Shown piece after piece: positions 60,421-64,000 of a stretch of 64,000 nucleotides of DNA; the stretch's first letter is position 1, and every line of letters begins with the position of its first letter. A model generated the notes under the pieces. The model saw nothing but the letters and a program-made list of their open reading frames with translations. It ran no database searches and was not told the origin of the DNA. The translations under genes were made by a program, and so were the position numbers. The stretch is taken from the NCBI GenBank assembly GCA_030428885.1, contig JAUIEJ010000008.1:186001-250000 (forward strand), written 5' to 3'. The stretch is from Gemmatimonadota bacterium. Lineage in GTDB: Bacteria; Gemmatimonadota; Gemmatimonadetes; Longimicrobiales; Gaopeijiaceae.

Positions 60421-61245
60421 TCAGCTTCCGGCTTCTTCCAGGTCCGTTTGCGCATCTCGCACGATGGACCATGACGAGTGGAGGAAGAGCCCCGCGATCA
60501 CCACCGCGACCACGAGGTCCGGCCACGGCGTCGATGTCCAGGCCACGAGGCCGGCCGCCACCACCACGGCGACATTCCCGATGGCGTCGTTTCGTGAGAA
60601 GAGCCACACCGCGCGGACATTCGCGTCACCGGTGCGGTGCGGGATCAGGGCCGCCGCCGCCGCGACGTTCACCACGAGGGCCACGAACCCGAGAGCGCCC
60701 ATGAGGCCGGCCTCGGGCTGCTGCTGCGCCAGCACCCGATATCCGGTGTTCACCAGCACCCCGACCCCGAGCACACCCAGGAACACGCCCTGGATCAGCG
60801 CAGCTCGCGCTCGCCAGAGAAGGCTCCACCCGATTGCGAGCAGGCCGAGGAAGGTGATGAGTCCGTCCCCGAGGAAGTCCAGCGCATCGGCCTTGAGTGC
60901 CTGCGACCCGCTCAGGAACCCGCCGATCATCTCGACGATGCCGTAGCCGACGTTGAGGAGGACCACGATCCAGAGCGCGCGGCGATAACCGGGTGCCATG
61001 TGCGCGGGCGCCGGGGCGTCGGTCGCACCCGCACCCTCCAGGGGCTCCAGCCGGTAGCCGAGGGTGCTCACCTCTCGCTCGACCCCGGGCGTCGGATCGT
61101 CCTCGGCGGCGTCTGCGCCCAGCGTGAGGATGTGTGTGGCGGTGGATACCTTCACCGACGCCACTCCCGGCACGCTCCGCACGGCCGCCTCGATCTCGGC
61201 CGCGTCCTTCGCACAGTCCATCCCCACCACACGGTATCGTCGCAT
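60421..61245 (-). CDS. Cation diffusion facilitator with N-terminal HMA-like domain
   Basis: 274 aa, ATG 61245. Residues 1-70 are HMA-like, but the metal site reads GMDCAKDAAEIEAAV, with Asp in place of the second Cys, as in zinc/lead-type variants. Six TM helices follow, with CDF metal-site elements DALDFLGDGLITF in the second and FSRNDAIGNVAVVVAAG in the fifth; both have changes from the usual HD pairs. There is no long cytoplasmic C-terminal domain. It is a proton-driven metal exporter, probably for zinc or cobalt. Confidence 0.85.
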   Translation of the reverse strand: MRRYRVVGMDCAKDAAEIEAAVRSVPGVASVKVSTATHILTLGADAAEDDPTPGVEREVSTLGYRLEPLEGAGATDAPAPAHMAPGYRRALWIVVLLNVGYGIVEMIGGFLSGSQALKADALDFLGDGLITFLGLLAIGWSLLWRARAALIQGVFLGVLGVGVLVNTGYRVLAQQQPEAGLMGALGFVALVVNVAAAAALIPHRTGDANVRAVWLFSRNDAIGNVAVVVAAGLVAWTSTPWPDLVVAVVIAGLFLHSSWSIVRDAQTDLEEAGS

Positions 61246-61255
61246 CGTCTCTCGC

Positions 61256-62260
61256 TCATGTGTTCGGCAGTACCCACAACGTCACCACGGCCACCCAGGT
61301 GCTCAACAGAGCCAGCAGGCCCAGGATCTGTGGGGGACGGAATCCGTGCCTCCCCGCCCCCCAGTGCACGAAGGCTGCGAACGACGCTGCCATGGCCGCG
61401 ACGAACCCGAGGTTCACGGACAGAAGGGGAACGTTCCCGATCGGCAGCCCGACCAGCGCGAGGGGCACGAACGCCACGGTCAGCGTGACCGCATGGTCTC
61501 CGACGACGCTGGTCGTGGCGGATGTCACCTGTCCACTCCGGGCCACGCTCCACGTGGCGAACAGCTCGGGGAGCACGGCCATGGGCGCGGTGATGAACAT
61601 CCCGCCCACGACGCGCCCGATGCCGAACGCCTGCACGAGTTGCTCGGTCGCACGGACGATGAACCACGCTCCCGCTGCCAGCGCACACAGGCCGGCTACG
61701 CCCAGAAGCACCTCGCCGCGACTCCATCTCTCGTCCTCGCCCTCGCCTCGGTCCCGCAGGAGCGCATGGCCGAGGAATACGACGTATGCCGCGCCGAGCA
61801 GGAGCCCGTCGATCACCTGAAGGCCGCGCCAAGCGGCGGGCAGCGTGAGCACCGCGAACAGGACGATGAGCCCGAGGTACGGCAGGGCCTGGACCGTCAC
61901 GCCCCTCCGATCGACCCGGAGCAGCCGCTGCTCGAGGTGCTCGTCGTGCCCGGGATCCTGCTCCGCCTCGTCGACCTGACGGGACGCCACGTACGCCACC
62001 GCCACCACCAGGGGGATCGCGATGACGTTGGCGGCGAGGGCCGCGCCGAGTCCGATGTCGCCCACACCCCGGATCGCGCTGGCGGTGTTGATCCCCACCT
62101 CCGGAGCCGAGGCGGCGAGCCCCACCAGCGCGCCCCCGGCCGCGGCCGAGATCCCCTGGCGACGGCGGAGCAGTTCGAGCGGCCGCGCGAGTCGCTCGGC
62201 GCCCCAGTGGGCGACAAAGACCGCCCCCACGAGAACCCCTCCCCACAGCAGCGGGCTCAC
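61256..62260 (-). CDS. Sodium/calcium exchanger-like membrane protein
   Basis: 334 aa. GTG 62260 is chosen because it overlaps the preceding stop as GTGA; GTG 62278 would overlap by more. About ten TM helices in two repeats, with the alpha-repeat motifs GALVGLAASAPEVGINTASA and GMFITAPMAVLPELFATWSV, each with the acidic residue of the NCX family (here APE and LPE rather than SxPE/TS). The intervening loop is acidic and charged. Substrate unknown; its position among zinc/cobalt-type exporters suggests a heavy-metal or calcium antiporter. Confidence 0.82.
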   Translation of the reverse strand: MSPLLWGGVLVGAVFVAHWGAERLARPLELLRRRQGISAAAGGALVGLAASAPEVGINTASAIRGVGDIGLGAALAANVIAIPLVVAVAYVASRQVDEAEQDPGHDEHLEQRLLRVDRRGVTVQALPYLGLIVLFAVLTLPAAWRGLQVIDGLLLGAAYVVFLGHALLRDRGEGEDERWSRGEVLLGVAGLCALAAGAWFIVRATEQLVQAFGIGRVVGGMFITAPMAVLPELFATWSVARSGQVTSATTSVVGDHAVTLTVAFVPLALVGLPIGNVPLLSVNLGFVAAMAASFAAFVHWGAGRHGFRPPQILGLLALLSTWVAVVTLWVLPNT

Positions 62261-62616
62261 CCCACCAGCCACTCCCACGCCTCGTCCAGCTCACCGGACG
62301 GGAACCACCGGACGGTCGCATGCGCGAACGGCTTCATCGCCTCGGTCGTGAGCCGATCGACGGTGCCGCTGCCGACCATCGCGAGTCGCTCCACCTCCTC
62401 GTTGAGCCGCAGGTCCGCCTTCACGTCCTCCCACAGCGCTCGCCATCCCTCCCACCCGGTCCACTCCTCCGTCACGAAGAGGATGCGGAGTGAGAAACGA
62501 TACTCGAGCAGTGCGGTCAGGTGGGACCGCAGGTCGAGTACATCCTCCTCCGACAGACTCCCGACCAGGCGAATTGCCACGCGGCCTCCATCGGTTCTGG
62601 GCATGATCTCGAACAT
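62257..62616 (-). CDS. SpoIIAA-like (STAS/CRAL-TRIO-type) protein
   Basis: 119 aa, ATG 62616. The fold runs VAIRLVGSLSEEDVLDLRSH, then RILFVTEEWTGWEGWRALWE and VERLAMVGSGTVDRLTTEAM, ending VRWFPSGELDEAWEWL. This is the SpoIIAA-like family of small cytoplasmic proteins of unknown function, often beside membrane transporters. It is coupled by GTGA to the exchanger-like gene and follows the ATPase by 28 bases, so all three form one operon. Confidence 0.82.
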   Translation of the reverse strand: MFEIMPRTDGGRVAIRLVGSLSEEDVLDLRSHLTALLEYRFSLRILFVTEEWTGWEGWRALWEDVKADLRLNEEVERLAMVGSGTVDRLTTEAMKPFAHATVRWFPSGELDEAWEWLVG

Positions 62617-62644
62617 GATTCGGGTCTCCTCGAGAATAGAGGGA

Positions 62645-64000
62645 TCAGGCGGATGAATCGGGGAAGGCTTCCTCGGCCCGGGGCCGGTACCGGAGCAGTC
62701 GAAGCGCGTTGCCGACCACGACGAGCGTGCTGCCCTCGTGCACGACGACCGCGGGGCCGATGCCGAAGATTCCGGTGGTCGTGGCGACGATGAGGAGCGC
62801 GATCACGGAGAGGGAGACGGCCAGGTTCTGACGAATGACCGCTCGCGTGCGGCGGGAGAGGCCCACCGTGAAGGGAATGCCGGCGAGGTCGTCGCCCATG
62901 AGCGCCACATCCGCCGTCTCGAGCGCCGCGGCGGTCCCGGCGCCGCCCATCGCGATGCCCACATCGGCTGTCGCCAGCGCCGGGGCGTCGTTGACGCCGT
63001 CGCCGACCATGGCCACGCCGTCGTGTCGGGCCAGCAGCGCCTTCACCGCCGCCACCTTGTCCTCCGGCAGCAGCTCGGCCATCACCTCGTCGATGCCGAC
63101 CTCCCGGGCGACGGCCTCGGCGACGCCGCGGTTGTCGCCGGTCATCATGACGAGCGTGCCGACGCCCTGCTCACGGATCCGGTCGAGGGTCTCTCTCACC
63201 CCGGGGCGAGGCCGGTCCGCCACCCCGAGGGTGCCGAGCCAGCGCTCGCCGTGCCGGACGGCCATGACGCTCTTCCCGCTCTCCGACAGGCGCTCCACGG
63301 CCGCGCGCACCTCCTCCGGCACCGGCACGCCCGTCTCCTCCCAGAGTCGCAGGTTTCCGATCTCGACCACCCGGCCGTCCAGCGACGACCGCACCCCGCG
63401 CCCGGTCAGGCTCTCCAGATCTCCCGCCTCCGGCAGCGCGACCCCCTCCGCCTCCGCCCTGCGCACCACGGCCTCGCCGAGGGGGTGCTGCGAGGTCTTC
63501 TCGACCGCGCCCGCCACGCGGAGCAGCTCGTCGGGCGAGACCGCGCCGGCCGGCACCACGTCGGTCACATCGGGCCGCCCGACGGTGAGCGTTCCCGTCT
63601 TGTCCATGGCCAGGGCGGCCACGGCCCCGAGCTTCTCGAGATGCACGCCGCCCTTGATGAGCACGCCGTTGCGCGCCGCCTGAGCGATTCCAGCCAGGAC
63701 GGCGGACGGGGTTCCGATTGCGAGTGCGCACGGTGATGCGGCGACCAGGAGTGCCATCGACCGGTAGAAGGAGGTGCTCCAAGTCCACCACCCCATCACC
63801 GCCGGGAGTATCGCCAACGCGAAGGCCGAGAGAAGCACCAGCGGCACGAAGATCCGCTCGAAGCGGTCGGTGAGCCGCTCAGTCGGCGCCTTTCGAGTCT
63901 GGGCCTCTTCGACCAGTTGGATCACCCGGTCCAAAGTGCGGTCGCCCGCCGCTCGGGTCGTCTCGACGTGAAGCGCCCCCTCTCCATTCACGGTTCCAGC
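62645..64000 (-). CDS. P1B-4-type (SPC) metal ATPase, N-terminus beyond window edge
   Basis: The visible 452 codons start beyond the right edge. The metal-binding TM has LVAASPCALAIGTPSAVLAG, the SPC signature of P1B-4 (CoaT/CtpD-like) ATPases. It is followed by LAMDKTGTLTVG, TGDNRGVAEAV and [11 protein letters not shown], and near the C-terminus by VVVHEGSTLVVVGNALRLL with the HEGS motif also typical of that group. The family exports cobalt, iron or zinc. The last residues (FPDSSA) have no HMA domain. Confidence 0.9.
   Translation of the reverse strand, partial: AGTVNGEGALHVETTRAAGDRTLDRVIQLVEEAQTRKAPTERLTDRFERIFVPLVLLSAFALAILPAVMGWWTWSTSFYRSMALLVAASPCALAIGTPSAVLAGIAQAARNGVLIKGGVHLEKLGAVAALAMDKTGTLTVGRPDVTDVVPAGAVSPDELLRVAGAVEKTSQHPLGEAVVRRAEAEGVALPEAGDLESLTGRGVRSSLDGRVVEIGNLRLWEETGVPVPEEVRAAVERLSESGKSVMAVRHGERWLGTLGVADRPRPGVRETLDRIREQGVGTLVMMTGDNRGVAEAVAREVGIDEVMAELLPEDKVAAVKALLARHDGVAMVGDGVNDAPALATADVGIAMGGAGTAAALETADVALMGDDLAGIPFTVGLSRRTRAVIRQNLAVSLSVIALLIVATTTGIFGIGPAVVVHEGSTLVVVGNALRLLRYRPRAEEAFPDSSA

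Noticed and set aside
1-64000. tRNA, rRNA and riboswitch genes
   Set aside because: I looked for typical conserved pieces in intergenic stretches and saw none; a covariance-model scan would settle this.

Overview
The window is GC-rich, densely coded DNA from a bacterium that is probably a member of the Gemmatimonadota or a near relative. This placement is an inference. It rests on the ADOP-type permease paired with a PadR regulator, the many FtsX-like, PIG-L, NTF2-like and secreted small-domain proteins, and the abundance of GTG starts and four-base stop/start overlaps. There is no rRNA, tRNA or CRISPR array that I can recognise. Most of the window (about 7.3 to 64 kb) is a heavy-metal (mainly copper, also mercury, iron and zinc/cobalt) resistance island.

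Layout. 1-6.3 kb: a PIG-L deacetylase (cut by the window edge), an ADOP permease with its PadR repressor, an AraC-type regulator and a DUF1579 protein. 6.4-7.3 kb: two truncated genes (GH30-like and glycosyltransferase-like) joined tail to tail. 7.3-33 kb: an intact copper module. It has DUF305 and Spy-like periplasmic proteins, a TlpA/ion-channel/lipoprotein operon, a CPH-type CopB ATPase, a patatin, HMA, YHS, phospholipase D and DUF2933/DUF5676-like small proteins, a CPC-type CopA ATPase, a cupredoxin, a type II GAPDH/lycopene-cyclase-like/LOG operon, a geranylgeranyl-reductase-like flavoprotein, cytochrome c, the CopA multicopper oxidase with CopB, and CopC-CopD. 33-34.9 kb: a permease broken by an amber codon and a decayed copB-NTF2 pair. 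35-42 kb: a CusCBA-type RND operon, followed by gene remnants. 42.3-43.6 kb: a decaying mer locus whose MerP-like protein has UGA in place of the first metal-binding Cys. 43.7-47 kb: VOC, NTF2-like and DUF305-NTF2 fusion genes and an IS3-family element. 47-52.2 kb: a YPC-type P1B ATPase operon with its MerR regulator and a Cys-rich copper-storage protein. 52.3-54.7 kb: restriction-enzyme and DUF2911 remnants and an FTR1 iron permease. 54.8-64 kb: a CzcCBA-type RND operon, then an HMA-CDF exporter, a Na/Ca-exchanger-like protein and a P1B-4-type ATPase cut by the edge.

The main new observation is a composite promoter element repeated in the copper module between about 11 and 31.6 kb. It is an inverted TGAA half-site, then three TTCA half-sites at an exact 11-bp period; at eight of the twelve sites a CATnCT-like -10 box begins exactly 16 bp after the start of the last TTCA. 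This looks like the signature of one OmpR/PhoB/CtrA-type response regulator, whose gene is not in the window. It ties genes with no known copper role (patatin, ion channel, GAPDH II, lycopene-cyclase-like and geranylgeranyl-reductase-like proteins) to the copper genes. The second half of the island uses a different logic: three MerR-type promoters with 20-bp spacers and near-identical dyads. The second notable candidate is the UGA-containing MerP-like gene (possible selenoprotein).

Lesions (frameshifts, nonsense codons, truncations) are concentrated between 33 and 53 kb, plus the 6.4-7.3 kb junction. The 7.3-33 kb copper module shows none.
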